Numbered from the stretch's first letter, positions 26,171 to 35,714 are shown. The stretch is DNA of 47,106 nt from DATCIH01 sp036507955 (GCA_036507955.1 DATCIH010000171.1:1-47106), one strand, 5' to 3'. Notes: a model not told the origin generated them from the sequence alone. Translations and numbers: made by a program.

Positions 26171-28765
26171 ATGGCTCTGACACCAATGATGAATCAATAT
26201 TTTCAAATAAAGGATAGCTATAAGGACTGTATAGTTTTTTTTAGACTTGGAGATTTTTATGAGATGTTTTATGAGGATGCAGAGCTTGCATCTAAAGAAC
26301 TTGAACTCGTTTTAACGGGACGAGACTGTGGCTTAGAAAAGAAAGCACCTATGTGTGGTATCCCTTATCATGCTGCAAGTACTTATGTAGGAAGACTTAT
26401 TAATAAGGGCTATAAGGTAGCTATTTGTGAGCAAATGGAGGATCCTCAATTTGCTAAGGGAATAGTTAAAAGAGATATAGTGAAGATATATACTCCAGGT
26501 ACATATAATGAAGGAGTATTTTTGGAAGAAAACAAAAATAATTATATAATGAGCCTTTATAGCGAAAATAATCAATGTGGTATATGCTTTGCGGATATTT
26601 CCACTGGCGAATTATTAGGTACCAATATTTATGTTGATACTGTTTCCATACTAGATGAAATATCTAAGTTTAATCCTAGTGAGATTGTAATTGAAGATAA
26701 CTTTTCTAAAAGCGGAATAATAGCTAGCATAAATGAAAGATTTAATATACATTTTACAATTCGACCTAAGGAATTTTATAATAAAAATATTGGATCAAAC
26801 TTTAGCAAATTTGATAATTTTAATACTGACAGCTATGAAAAAGCTTTTCTTGCTTCTTGTAATGGTTTATTAAATTATATTGAGGAAACTCAAAGAATCG
26901 TTTTAACTAACATATTTAAAATAGATTATTATAATATCACAGATTATTTAACTATAGATATTAATTCAAGAAGAAATTTAGAGCTAACGGAGACCATAAG
27001 AGATAAATCTAAGAAAGGGTCACTGCTATGGGTTATTGATAAAACTGTTACTTCTATGGGGGGCAGAGAGCTCAGAAGATGGATAGAACAGCCTCTAATC
27101 CATAAAGAAAGTATAAATAAAAGGTTAGATGCAATTGAAGAGCTATTAAATAATGTAAATTGTATGGAAGACTTAAAGGAAGACTTAAAGGAAGTATATG
27201 ATATAGAAAGAATTTGTGGGAAAATATCCTCTAAAAGTGTTAATGCAAAAGAACTTATTGCCTTGAAGAGCTCAATCTCTAAACTGCCAAACATAAAAGA
27301 ACATCTATTTACTTTAAATAGTAGCCTGTTTAAAGATATAAAGGATAATTTTGATACACTTAAAGATTTATATGATATTTTGGAAAATTCAATAATGGAT
27401 AGTCCCTTATTGTCTATAAAAGACGGCAATATCATTAAGGAAGGCTATAATGGAGAGATAGATGAATTAAGACAGGCTAAGGCCCATGGTAAAGAATGGA
27501 TTGCAAATATGGAGAATTCTGAAAGAGAATTTACAGGTATTAAATCCTTGAAGGTAGGATATAATAGGGTGTTTGGCTATTATATTGAAATAACTAATGC
27601 TAATTCCGGAAACATTCCGGAGGGAAGATATACTAGAAAACAAACCTTATCGAATGCGGAAAGATTTATAACTAAGGAATTAAAAGAAATTGAAGATAAA
27701 ATACTGGGAGCAGAGGACAGGCTATCTATTATTGAATATGATATATTTACTCAAATAAGAGACACTGTAGAAGGGCAGATAATACAGATTAAAGAGGCAG
27801 CAACTGTACTTGCTAAAATTGATAGCATGCTTTCTTTAGCCACGGTAGCAAGAGAAAATAATTATTGTAAGCCGGTATTTTTTGATGATGGAGTTATCAA
27901 AATTAAAGATGGAAGACATCCAGTGGTAGAAAAGGTTTTAAAGAGTGGAAGTTTTGTAGCTAATGATATTTATATAAATATGGAGGATGAGAAATTTCTG
28001 CTAATAACCGGCCCTAATATGGCAGGTAAATCTACTTTTATGAGGCAAGTAGCTTTAATTATTCTTATGGCTCAAATGGGAAGCTTCGTTCCAGCGTCCA
28101 AGGCAGAGCTTTCAGTGTGCGACAAAATATTTACAAGAATAGGTGCCTCAGATGATTTAGCTGCGGGTAAGAGTACCTTCATGGTAGAAATGTGGGAGGT
28201 ATCAAATATATTAAAAAATGCTACAAATAAAAGCTTAATATTGCTTGATGAGGTTGGAAGAGGGACAAGCACTTACGATGGATTAAGTATTGCATGGTCT
28301 GTTATTGAATATATATGCAGTTCTAATAGTTTATCCTGTAAAACCTTATTTGCGACTCATTACCATGAACTAGTCCGATTAGAAGGGGTAATTAAAGGAG
28401 TAAAAAATTATTCTGTGGCTGTTAAGAGGATAGGGGGAGAGATTGCTTTTTTAAGAAAAATTGTTGAAGGTGGAGCAGATGAATCCTATGGTATTGAAGT
28501 TGCTAAGCTAGCCGGACTTCCAAGTGAACTGATTGTTCGAGCAAAGGAAATATTATTAAGTCTTGAAAATAAGGACAATAAATTGATAAAGAACAAATTA
28601 AAGGAAGAAGTAAAGTCTAAGGATGAAAAACAATTAGATATATCGGATTTAGAAAGAGAAAATTTCATTAAGGATATTTCCAAGCTTGATATATTAAATA
28701 TGACCCCAATTGGAAGTATGAATAAAATGAACGAATTAATAAAAGGGGCTAAAAGTATAACTTAA
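26171..28765 (+). CDS. mutS: DNA mismatch repair protein MutS
   Basis: Mismatch-recognition ATPase, 864 aa. The N-terminal mismatch-binding phenylalanine-glutamate motif is present in FFRLGDFYEMFYEDA (about residues 21-35). Connector, lever and clamp domains follow, then the ATPase with Walker A GPNMAGKST (614-622), Walker B LILLDEVGRGTSTYDGLS, and ATHYHEL. Family-typical length. It is 26 nt after miaB and 37 nt before mutL, in the standard miaB-mutS-mutL-miaA-hfq cluster. Confidence 0.97.
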   Translation: MALTPMMNQYFQIKDSYKDCIVFFRLGDFYEMFYEDAELASKELELVLTGRDCGLEKKAPMCGIPYHAASTYVGRLINKGYKVAICEQMEDPQFAKGIVKRDIVKIYTPGTYNEGVFLEENKNNYIMSLYSENNQCGICFADISTGELLGTNIYVDTVSILDEISKFNPSEIVIEDNFSKSGIIASINERFNIHFTIRPKEFYNKNIGSNFSKFDNFNTDSYEKAFLASCNGLLNYIEETQRIVLTNIFKIDYYNITDYLTIDINSRRNLELTETIRDKSKKGSLLWVIDKTVTSMGGRELRRWIEQPLIHKESINKRLDAIEELLNNVNCMEDLKEDLKEVYDIERICGKISSKSVNAKELIALKSSISKLPNIKEHLFTLNSSLFKDIKDNFDTLKDLYDILENSIMDSPLLSIKDGNIIKEGYNGEIDELRQAKAHGKEWIANMENSEREFTGIKSLKVGYNRVFGYYIEITNANSGNIPEGRYTRKQTLSNAERFITKELKEIEDKILGAEDRLSIIEYDIFTQIRDTVEGQIIQIKEAATVLAKIDSMLSLATVARENNYCKPVFFDDGVIKIKDGRHPVVEKVLKSGSFVANDIYINMEDEKFLLITGPNMAGKSTFMRQVALIILMAQMGSFVPASKAELSVCDKIFTRIGASDDLAAGKSTFMVEMWEVSNILKNATNKSLILLDEVGRGTSTYDGLSIAWSVIEYICSSNSLSCKTLFATHYHELVRLEGVIKGVKNYSVAVKRIGGEIAFLRKIVEGGADESYGIEVAKLAGLPSELIVRAKEILLSLENKDNKLIKNKLKEEVKSKDEKQLDISDLERENFIKDISKLDILNMTPIGSMNKMNELIKGAKSIT

Positions 28766-28802
28766 GGCTTACCTATAAATACTAATAATAGAAGGTGAAA
28801 AT

Positions 28803-30584
28803 TTGAGTAGGATTAATATTTTAGATGAAAATACTGCAAATAAGATAGCAGCAGGGGAGGTTGTTGAAAGGCCTGCCTCAGTTATTAAAGAATTAATTGA
28901 AAATAGTATTGATGCTCAATCTAAAGATATAACAATTGAGATTGAAGAGGGAGGGCAACAATTAATAAGAATAATTGATAATGGTGAAGGCATTCATCCG
29001 GAGGATATAGAAAGGGCTTTTCTTTCCCATGCAACCAGTAAAATTGAAGGGATCGAAGATATATTTAAAATAAAAACCTTAGGTTTTAGAGGGGAAGCCC
29101 TAGCAAGTATAGCCGCAGTTTCTAGGGTTATATTAAAAAGTAGAGTAAAGGAATTCGATTTTGGCAAGGAAGTTTCCTACACAGGAGGACATCTTGATTA
29201 TATTAAGGACGTAGGGGCTAACATTGGAACTACAATTGAGGTATTTGATCTATTTTATAATGTTCCTGCCAGGAGAAAATTCTTAAAATCTACCCAAAGG
29301 GAAGCAGGATTAATTTCTGAAATCGTAAGTAAAATTGCTATAGCAAACTCTAAAATTGCCTTTAAATTATTTAATAATTCTAAAAGAGTGATTAATACCT
29401 TCAGCTCGCCGGATACCTTAAATGTGATAAGAGATTTATTTAATAAGGAAACCTGTGATGATTTAATAGAAATCGAAAGCCACGGGGATACAATGTCTGT
29501 TTATGGATATATAGGCAATGAAAACCTATCAAGGGGTAGTAGAAATAATCAAAATATTTATATAAATGGCAGGTATATTAAAAGTAAGCTTATAACTGCT
29601 GCTTGTGAAAAAGCTTTTAAATCCTTTATAACAATAAATAAATTTCCTTTTTTCATTATATTTATTGATATATATCCTGAACTTATTGATGTAAATGTAC
29701 ATCCAGCAAAAACAGAAGTTAAGTTTAATGATGATAGAGAAATATTTAAAATGGTATTTGATTCAGTTCATAAAGCTTTAAGAAACTTTTTAGAGGGAAG
29801 TTTTGTCATAGAAGAAGAAAAAAGCTTTGGGGAAGGTTCTTCTTATGAAGAAAGAGAGAAACCTCACGAGAAGATGGCCTATCAGCTGCCTATAGATTTT
29901 AAAAAAGAAGTTTCGGGTACATATCTTAGTGAAGAAGAAAAAGGTATCGAACATAAAGAATTGGAAATGACTCAAGCAACCTATATAAGGGAAGAAAGTC
30001 TAAGTAAGCTTCCAGCTTTAAAGATACTAGGACAATTTAATAGTACCTATATTATTGCAGAAGCTAAAGAAGAACTATTTTTAATTGATCAGCATGCTGC
30101 TCATGAAAAAGTGTTATTTGAAAAATATATGGGGGAAATAGAAAACAATGTAGTGATATCTCAAATTCTATTAATACCAAAAATAATAGAGCTTTCTTTA
30201 GAGAATTTTTATATTTATAAAGAAAATGAAGATATTTACAAAAGAACTGGATTTAATATTGAGGTATTTGGTGAAAATACAGTTAATATAAGAGAAGTTC
30301 CAATAATACTTGGGAAACCCAATTTAATATCCCTTTTCCAGGATATATTAGATGATTTAAAGAATATGGGCAGGGGTAAAACCACAGATATTATTTATGG
30401 AAATATAGCAAGAAAAGCTTGTAGAGCGGCAGTTAAAGCCATGGATGCTTTAAGCTTATCGGAAATGGATTCCCTAATAATTGATTTAGGCAATCTTAGG
30501 GACCCTTTTACATGTCCTCATGGGAGACCAACTATTATAAAATTAACTCTTAACGAAATTGAAAAGAGGTTCAAAAGAATATAG
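28803..30584 (+). CDS. mutL: DNA mismatch repair endonuclease MutL
   Basis: Couples MutS mismatch recognition to strand removal. The 593-aa protein has a GHKL ATPase N-terminus (NKIAAGEVVERPASVIKEL, DNGEGI, TLGFRGEAL) and a short acidic linker at about residues 330-395. The C-terminal endonuclease domain has the metal motif DQHAAHEKVLFE and CPHGRPTI, so it is expected to nick DNA, unlike E. coli MutL. QILLIP in the C-terminal domain resembles the beta-clamp-binding motif of Bacillus MutL. TTG start at 28803 with GAAGGTGA upstream. Confidence 0.97.
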   Translation: MSRINILDENTANKIAAGEVVERPASVIKELIENSIDAQSKDITIEIEEGGQQLIRIIDNGEGIHPEDIERAFLSHATSKIEGIEDIFKIKTLGFRGEALASIAAVSRVILKSRVKEFDFGKEVSYTGGHLDYIKDVGANIGTTIEVFDLFYNVPARRKFLKSTQREAGLISEIVSKIAIANSKIAFKLFNNSKRVINTFSSPDTLNVIRDLFNKETCDDLIEIESHGDTMSVYGYIGNENLSRGSRNNQNIYINGRYIKSKLITAACEKAFKSFITINKFPFFIIFIDIYPELIDVNVHPAKTEVKFNDDREIFKMVFDSVHKALRNFLEGSFVIEEEKSFGEGSSYEEREKPHEKMAYQLPIDFKKEVSGTYLSEEEKGIEHKELEMTQATYIREESLSKLPALKILGQFNSTYIIAEAKEELFLIDQHAAHEKVLFEKYMGEIENNVVISQILLIPKIIELSLENFYIYKENEDIYKRTGFNIEVFGENTVNIREVPIILGKPNLISLFQDILDDLKNMGRGKTTDIIYGNIARKACRAAVKAMDALSLSEMDSLIIDLGNLRDPFTCPHGRPTIIKLTLNEIEKRFKRI

Positions 30585-30586
30585 AT

Positions 30587-31549
30587 ATGAAGAATAAAAA
30601 ATTAATTATTATATCCGGTCCTACTGCTGTTGGGAAAACAAATATTTCAATTAAGTTAGCTCAAAGACTTAAAGGGGAGATTATCTCAGCAGATTCTATG
30701 CAAATATATAAACATATGAATATAGGAAGTGCAAAAATATCAAGTAGCGAGATGGAAGGTATTCCACATCATTTAATCGATATTATAGAGCCAGACGTTT
30801 CCTTTAGCGCGGCTGAGTTTAAAACTTTAGCTAAAATTAAAATGGAGGAAATGTGGGAGATAGGGAAACTTCCTATATTGGTGGGAGGAACAGGTTTATA
30901 TATAAATTCCTTAATATGCGATTATGATTTTGCATCAATAAATAAAGATCAAGATTATAGAAATAGTTTAGAGGAACTTCTTAAAACTGAAGGAGCAGAG
31001 TATCTACATTCTAAATTGAAGGAAGTTGATAGTTACTCCTTCGAAAAATTATACCCTAGCGATGTGAAGAGGGTAATAAGGGCATTAGAAGTTTATAAGC
31101 TTACTGGTAAAACTATTAATGAATTCAAGGAAGAAAATAAAAAAAAGCCTCTAGACTTTGAATTTAAATATTTTGTATTGACTATGAATAGAAATGATTT
31201 GTATAATAAAATAAACGATAGAGTTGAAGACATGTTAAAAAAGGGTTTATTAGATGAGGTTTCAACTTTAAAGGCACAAGGTTATAATATTTCAACGCAA
31301 TCTATGAAAGGGATTGGCTATAAGGAGCTCTTGGATTATTTAGATGGGCACATAAGCTACTATCTGGCAGTAGAAAAGATAAAACAGGGAAGCAGAAATT
31401 ATGCAAAAAGGCAATTAACCTGGTTTCGAAAGGAACAAGATGCTATTTGGATAGATAAAGAACAATTTAATACGGAAGAAGAAATTGTAGATTTTATAAT
31501 AAATACTTATCAAAATAATAATAGTGTGGAAGGTGATTGCTATGAATAA
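30587..31549 (+). CDS. miaA: tRNA dimethylallyltransferase
   Basis: Transfers dimethylallyl from DMAPP to A37 of tRNA, providing the i6A substrate of MiaB. The 320-aa protein has P-loop ISGPTAVGKTNISI, DSMQIYKHMNIGSAK, PHHLIDIIEP, VGGTGLYINSL and the C-terminal QLTWFRK. It starts 2 nt after the mutL stop; mutL's terminal GAAAAGAGG serves as ribosome site. Its last codons overlap the hfq start by 8 nt. Confidence 0.96.
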   Translation: MKNKKLIIISGPTAVGKTNISIKLAQRLKGEIISADSMQIYKHMNIGSAKISSSEMEGIPHHLIDIIEPDVSFSAAEFKTLAKIKMEEMWEIGKLPILVGGTGLYINSLICDYDFASINKDQDYRNSLEELLKTEGAEYLHSKLKEVDSYSFEKLYPSDVKRVIRALEVYKLTGKTINEFKEENKKKPLDFEFKYFVLTMNRNDLYNKINDRVEDMLKKGLLDEVSTLKAQGYNISTQSMKGIGYKELLDYLDGHISYYLAVEKIKQGSRNYAKRQLTWFRKEQDAIWIDKEQFNTEEEIVDFIINTYQNNNSVEGDCYE

Positions 31550-31793
31550 ATTAACAAATAATTTACAGGATATTTTTCTAAATAATGCTAGAAAAAATAA
31601 AATTCCAGTAATTATCCATTTAACAAACGGTTTTCAAATTAAAGGTTTTGTTACTGGGTTTGACAATTTTATTGTGCTTTTTGATTGTGAAGGTAAACAA
31701 ATGATGGTATATAAACATGCTATGTCTACCATTACGCCATCTAAACAAATACTATTTACCGATAAACTCGATGAATATATAGAAGAGCTATAA
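31542..31793 (+). CDS. hfq: RNA chaperone Hfq
   Basis: Sm-like hexameric RNA chaperone, 83 aa. Sm1/Sm2 cores are visible as KIPVIIHLTNGFQIKGFVTGFDNFIVLF and the YKHAMSTI motif, where most Hfq have YKHAI. The C-terminal tail is short and acidic, as in other Firmicutes. An upstream in-frame GTG at 31524 lies in the ribosome site region; GGAAGGTGAT spaced for the ATG at 31542 fixes the start, which gives an 8-nt overlap with miaA and probable coupling. Confidence 0.96.
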   Translation: MNKLTNNLQDIFLNNARKNKIPVIIHLTNGFQIKGFVTGFDNFIVLFDCEGKQMMVYKHAMSTITPSKQILFTDKLDEYIEEL

Positions 31794-31810
31794 CTTAAAA
31801 ATAATAAGGG

Positions 31811-31857
31811 ACTAAAATAACACATCTTAAGATGTGTTATTTTAGTGAGTTTTTTTG
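31811..31857 (+). terminator. Strong terminator after hfq, perfect 36-bp palindrome
   Basis: 31811-31846 is an uninterrupted palindrome (18-bp half-site centred on TTAA), followed by GAG and seven T. It ends the miaB-hfq operon and may also act on the other strand. Confidence 0.9.
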
Positions 31858-31910
31858 GTACTGTACTAGTTGCAAGCGTATATTATTTTATAAAACAGAA
31901 GAGGAGTATT

Positions 31911-33188
31911 ATGAATAAAATTACTGAAGAATTGTTAATAAATAAATATAAAATAGATAAGGATACTATTTCACATTATAATGAAGCTAAAGTTTCAATC
32001 AGTGATGAAATCAAGAAATATGATGAAATAAAGGAATATAATCAATTAAAGGTACTAAGAGCCTTCCAAGAGGAAAGAATCAGCGACAGCCACTTTACGA
32101 ACTCTACAGGCTATGGTTACGGTGACATCGGAAGAGATGCTTTAGATAGAGTTTATAGCAGAATTTTTAATTGCGAAAGTGCTCTAGTCAGACCACATTT
32201 TGTTAATGGAACCCACGCTATTGGAGCAGCACTTTTGGGAAATCTAAGGCCTGGAGATACACTACTTACAATTTGTGGAACCCCCTATGATACCCTTCAT
32301 AATATAATTGGTATTAATTCTGATAAAAACATGGGTTCTTTAAAGGATTATGGAATAAAGTATAAACAAATAGATTTAAAAGATGGAATTGTGGATATAG
32401 AAGAGGTTATAAAAACTTTAAAATCGGATTTATCTATAAGCATGGTTCATATTCAAAGATCAACCGGTTATGGTTGGAGAAAAGCCTTACTAATTGAGGA
32501 TATTAAAGTTATTATAGAAAAGGTTAAGGAAGCTCGAGATGTAATATGCTTTGTTGATAATTGTTATGGGGAATTTGTTGATTACCTAGAACCAACGGAT
32601 GTTGGAGCAGATTTAATTGCAGGCTCTTTGATTAAAAACATAGGAGGGGGAATCGCTCCAACTGGTGGGTATATAGCAGGAAAAGAAAAGTATGTAACCA
32701 ATGCAGCCTATAGGTTAACTGTACCTGGAATAGGTGGGGAATGTGGTTCAACCTTTGGTGTTATGAGATTATTATTCCAAGGCTTATTTTTAGCACCTCA
32801 TGTTACAATTGAAGCATTAAAAGGGGCAATATTTTGTTCTAAGCTAATGGAAGATGCAGGCTTTGAAGTACTACCTAAATATAATGATAAAAGAAGCGAT
32901 ATTATACAGGCTATAAAATTTAATGATAAGGAAAAGCTTATAAACTTTTGTAAGGGTATTCAAATGGCTTCCCCAATAGATTCCTTTGCCACCTGCGAGC
33001 CTTGGGATATGCCAGGGTATACAGATAAAATAATAATGGCAGCTGGAGCCTTTATACAAGGGGCTTCAATTGAATTATCAGCAGATGCGCCTATAAGAGA
33101 GCCTTATATAGCGTATCTTCAAGGAGGACTAACCTTTGAGCATTCCTCAATAGGTGTATTAATTGCACTTCATACAATAACTGGTTAA
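31911..33188 (+). CDS. Aluminium-resistance/methionine gamma-lyase-like PLP enzyme
   Basis: A 425-aa fold-type I PLP protein of the family annotated as aluminium resistance protein, YnbB or methionine gamma-lyase family. Landmarks: STGYGYGDIGRDALDRVY, RPHFVNGTHAIGAALLGNLRPGD, MVHIQRSTGYGWR, DNCYGEFVDYLEP and SLIKNIGGGIAPTGGYIAG, with the probable PLP lysine in SLIKN. The exact reaction is not established. The ORF could begin at 31845 inside the hfq terminator, but GAGGAG precedes the ATG at 31911. As I recall, a member of this family also sits beside hfq in C. acetobutylicum. Confidence 0.88.
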   Translation: MNKITEELLINKYKIDKDTISHYNEAKVSISDEIKKYDEIKEYNQLKVLRAFQEERISDSHFTNSTGYGYGDIGRDALDRVYSRIFNCESALVRPHFVNGTHAIGAALLGNLRPGDTLLTICGTPYDTLHNIIGINSDKNMGSLKDYGIKYKQIDLKDGIVDIEEVIKTLKSDLSISMVHIQRSTGYGWRKALLIEDIKVIIEKVKEARDVICFVDNCYGEFVDYLEPTDVGADLIAGSLIKNIGGGIAPTGGYIAGKEKYVTNAAYRLTVPGIGGECGSTFGVMRLLFQGLFLAPHVTIEALKGAIFCSKLMEDAGFEVLPKYNDKRSDIIQAIKFNDKEKLINFCKGIQMASPIDSFATCEPWDMPGYTDKIIMAAGAFIQGASIELSADAPIREPYIAYLQGGLTFEHSSIGVLIALHTITG

Positions 33189-33215
33189 GTTAAGAGCTGA
33201 TTGGGGAATTTTTTT

Positions 33216-33268
33216 AACAGACAGGCTAGAAATTGGTGATCTCATCACCAATTTCTAGCCTGTCTGTT
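33216..33268. terminator. 25-bp perfect hairpin at the convergent junction
   Basis: Arms 33216-33240 and 33244-33268 pair without a mismatch around the loop CTC, followed by TT on the plus strand. It ends the plus-strand block. Its arms contain GCTAGAAATTG, also found in the hairpin at 33841-33883. On the minus strand no T-run follows, so termination is best supported for plus-strand transcription. Confidence 0.75.
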
Positions 33269-33314
33269 TTAGCTTACATTAATTTTGTAAAACTTGTGGT
33301 AGGAGGTAAGAATA

Positions 33315-33530
33315 TTATGAATTTAGTGTATTTTTTATTATTTTCACAATAACTATTGGACATATTATTACCAATGTAATTATATCTATTATTAATAATA
33401 TGCTAAATAAGTTACTAAAATTTGATAAAACGGATAGGATAACCGTGACTATACTTAAAATCAGGATAACTATAGTGTACTTTTTCAAGAAATCATTAAA
33501 TTGTAGTTTGCTTGATTTACTATTACTCAA
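33315..33530 (-). CDS. Small two-helix membrane protein of unknown function
   Basis: A 71-aa protein with a polar N-terminus (SNSKSSKLQFNDFLKKY), two hydrophobic helices (about residues 20-40 and 44-64) and a lysine-rich tail. The ORF runs upstream to 33572, but AAAGGAGG (33539-33546 on the minus strand) with a 7-nt spacer selects the TTG at 33530. The near-perfect ribosome site argues for a real gene. I recognise no family. It could be a small stress or sporulation membrane protein; nothing in the sequence decides this. Confidence 0.6.
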   Translation of the reverse strand: MSNSKSSKLQFNDFLKKYTIVILILSIVTVILSVLSNFSNLFSILLIIDIITLVIICPIVIVKIIKNTLNS

Positions 33531-33572
33531 AGAGATACCTCCTTTTGAAATATAGATGTTTAGGTTTAACAC

Positions 33573-33840
33573 AAAGCTTCCATGTCCTGTTTGTTATATA
33601 TACTCTCACAATAAACAACTGGGGATATTATCAATGTTAGATTAGTTATTCATTATATAAACCATGTTATTAATAGTGCTTCTTAAACAAGACGAACAAT
33701 TAAAAAATCTTATCCATCATACTACCGATTTTCATTTGCCTTTTGTCAACCATGGGTTGCACTTAATGTTTAGCACCCTAATAAATAACAATATTTAAAG
33801 ATTTAGTTATTATATTAAATCTTCACTAATTAAATAGAAA
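33573..33840. other. Noncoding stretch upstream of the small membrane protein gene
   Basis: No ORF with a ribosome site in either direction and no recognisable RNA gene. It should contain the promoter of the minus-strand gene at 33530, but I see only imperfect hexamers. The lexA terminator begins at its right edge. Confidence 0.4.
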
Positions 33841-33883
33841 AAGCTAGAAATTGTTGGCATGTTACCTTTACAATTTCTAGCTT
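33841..33883 (-). terminator. Terminator of lexA
   Basis: A 14-bp stem (33841-33854 with 33870-33883) is followed on the minus strand by TTTCTATTT. It lies 80 nt after the lexA stop codon and shares GCTAGAAATTG with the hairpin at 33216-33268. Confidence 0.75.
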
Positions 33884-33963
33884 GCCTACTTTTAATTACT
33901 AGCTTTTCTGAAAGAAAGGGTAGCAAAACTGTTAATTCTTAACCCTTATTCTTAAGTTTTGAA

Positions 33964-34575
33964 CTATTTAATATAGTTTCTAAATATACCAACTAATTTA
34001 CCAATGACCTTGCAATCAGGAACAATTATAGGCTCCATGGTGCTGTTTTCTGGTTGGAGTCTTACATGACCCTCTTCAACAAAAATCCTCTTTAAAGTAA
34101 CGTCATTACCAATTAATGCAACGACGATTTGCCCATTAGGAGCAGTATCACATTTTTCTATTATAGCTAGATCTCCATTAAGAATTCCTGCGTCAATCAT
34201 ACTTTCCCCAGATACGTTCAATATAAATAAATCATTGTTACTTCTAAGGAAGTTAACAGGTATGGAAAATGTATCTTCAATATTTTCCACAGCCAATATT
34301 GGTAGTCCCGCCGTAATCTTACCGATGACAGGAATATTTAATAGTTCACTATTCATAATTTTTTCTTTAAGTAATTCTATAGCTCTTGGCTTAGTAGGAT
34401 CCCTACGTATAAATCCTCTCTTTTCTAGCCTAAGCAAATGTCCGTGTACGGTAGAAGTTGACCTTAAATTAACAGCATCGCAAATTTCTCTAACAGAAGG
34501 GGGATATCCTTTTTCATAAAGTTTTTTCTTAATAAATTCATAGATTTCCATCTGTTTATCTTTTTTTTGCTCCAA
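33964..34575 (-). CDS. lexA: SOS repressor LexA
   Basis: Autocleaving transcriptional repressor of the SOS response, 203 aa. The N-terminal winged helix (residues 1-65; PSVREICDAVNLRSTSTVHGHL) binds SOS boxes. The cleavage site is Ala89-Gly90 in GKITAGLP, and the catalytic dyad is Ser125 (GESMIDAG) and Lys162 (VTLKRIF). The longest ORF starts at a GTG at 34584, which is part of the ribosome site GAGAGGTG; the TTG at 34575 has proper spacing. A LexA box overlaps its own promoter, indicating autoregulation. Confidence 0.95.
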   Translation of the reverse strand: MEQKKDKQMEIYEFIKKKLYEKGYPPSVREICDAVNLRSTSTVHGHLLRLEKRGFIRRDPTKPRAIELLKEKIMNSELLNIPVIGKITAGLPILAVENIEDTFSIPVNFLRSNNDLFILNVSGESMIDAGILNGDLAIIEKCDTAPNGQIVVALIGNDVTLKRIFVEEGHVRLQPENSTMEPIIVPDCKVIGKLVGIFRNYIK

Positions 34576-34599
34576 TAAAAACACCTCTCTAATAAAAAA

Positions 34600-34638
34600 A
34601 TTATATCATAGGTTTAATCAAAAATCAAACCTATGTTC
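34600..34638 (-). promoter_or_regulatory. lexA promoter with overlapping SOS box
   Basis: On the minus strand TTGATT (34628-34623), a 17-bp spacer and TATAAT (34605-34600). The SOS box GAAC-ATAG-GTTT (34638-34627) overlaps the -35 box by 2 bp. A second ATAGGTTT half-site lies in inverted orientation in the spacer (34607-34615 against 34627-34635). Matches the Gram-positive GAAC-N4-GTTY pattern. Confidence 0.8.
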
Positions 34639-34670
34639 TTTATTATTGCCATGAATATTTAAAATATACA

Positions 34671-35654
34671 TTATTCTTCATTTAATGGATTTAATTTAAC
34701 AGCTTCCCTTAATTGCTCATCATCTAAATGAGTATATATTTGAGTTGTGGCTATACTTTCATGACCTAGTATCCGTTGAAGAGCCCTAATATCAACTTTG
34801 CCATACTTATACATCAAGGTTGCTGCAGTATGACGTAATTTATGAGGAGAATACTTATCATTAGTAAGACCAGCTTTTGCTAAATATTTTTCAACTATTA
34901 GTTCAACTGTTCTTTTATTAATCCTTTTATATTGGCGGCTTAAAAAAAGGGGATCCTTATCCAAAATTTTATTATCATCAAGATTAGCTCTTACTGCTAA
35001 ATAGTTATTTAAGGCCTTTATACAGGAACTATTTAGATAAAGTACTCTTTCTTTATCTCCTTTACCTAGGACGGTTATGGTATCTGCTTTAATTTTACTG
35101 ATATTTATTCCACATAGCTCGGATAGTCTCATTCCACAGTTTAGAAAAAATGTTATTATACAAAAATCTCTTTCGCTGTTTTCCCCCTCCACAGAATTTA
35201 ATAAGCTTTTACTTTCCTCTAAGGTAAGATATATTGGATTAGCTTTTCTGATTTTAGGAGATTCAAGTTCAGCAGCCGGATTAAGATCTATAAGCTTAAC
35301 TTTATTATGTAGAAATTTGAAATAAGATTTAAGCGCTGCTATCTTTCTAGCCTTAGCATAGGTACCATTACCACGATAGTTTTCTGCAAAGGAAATATAT
35401 GAATAAAGGTCATTTAATGTAACATTTTTGATTAAATCTATATTTACATTAGCTATATATATTTCATTGAAAGGGGCTTTCATATCAACTAGATGCTTGT
35501 ACATTAAAAGAAAGCGATAAAAGATAACCAAATCAAAACAATAACCATCGATAGTATTTATTGACTTTCCTTTTATGGTCTTTAAATAATTCAAGAATTC
35601 GTTTAGTTCTGAAGGTATTTTTAAATCGTCAATTGCTTTTAGATCATAGTCCAT
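34671..35654 (-). CDS. Tyrosine-type site-specific recombinase/integrase
   Basis: A 327-aa XerC/D-like recombinase. The N-terminal SAM-like core-binding domain (about residues 14-120) and C-terminal catalytic domain carry the full active site: Arg176 (CGMRLSEL), a lysine in the GKGDKER turn (198-201), His271 and Arg274 (HKLRHTAATL), His298 (LGHESIATTQ) and the nucleophile Tyr307 (IYTHL). All residues are intact. The size fits Xer-type chromosome-resolving enzymes, but there are no phage or plasmid genes nearby. It lies between lexA and purB, upstream of which is a 40-bp inverted repeat. Whether it is the chromosomal XerC/D or a separate recombinase cannot be decided here. Confidence 0.88.
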   Translation of the reverse strand: MDYDLKAIDDLKIPSELNEFLNYLKTIKGKSINTIDGYCFDLVIFYRFLLMYKHLVDMKAPFNEIYIANVNIDLIKNVTLNDLYSYISFAENYRGNGTYAKARKIAALKSYFKFLHNKVKLIDLNPAAELESPKIRKANPIYLTLEESKSLLNSVEGENSERDFCIITFFLNCGMRLSELCGINISKIKADTITVLGKGDKERVLYLNSSCIKALNNYLAVRANLDDNKILDKDPLFLSRQYKRINKRTVELIVEKYLAKAGLTNDKYSPHKLRHTAATLMYKYGKVDIRALQRILGHESIATTQIYTHLDDEQLREAVKLNPLNEE

Positions 35655-35714
35655 ATATAATCACTCTTCTTTTAGAAAATTGGAGAGGGGAGACCGTTAT
35701 TTGTTACTTTCATG

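Noticed and set aside
26944..27435. 163-aa minus-strand ORF inside mutS
   Set aside because: Leucine/serine-rich translation typical of the antisense of AT-rich coding DNA; no ribosome site; mutS is intact across it.
34671..35654. Integrase of a prophage or integrative element
   Set aside because: No phage, plasmid or att-flanked accessory genes accompany it; neighbours on both sides are core genes, so a Xer-type chromosomal role is as likely.
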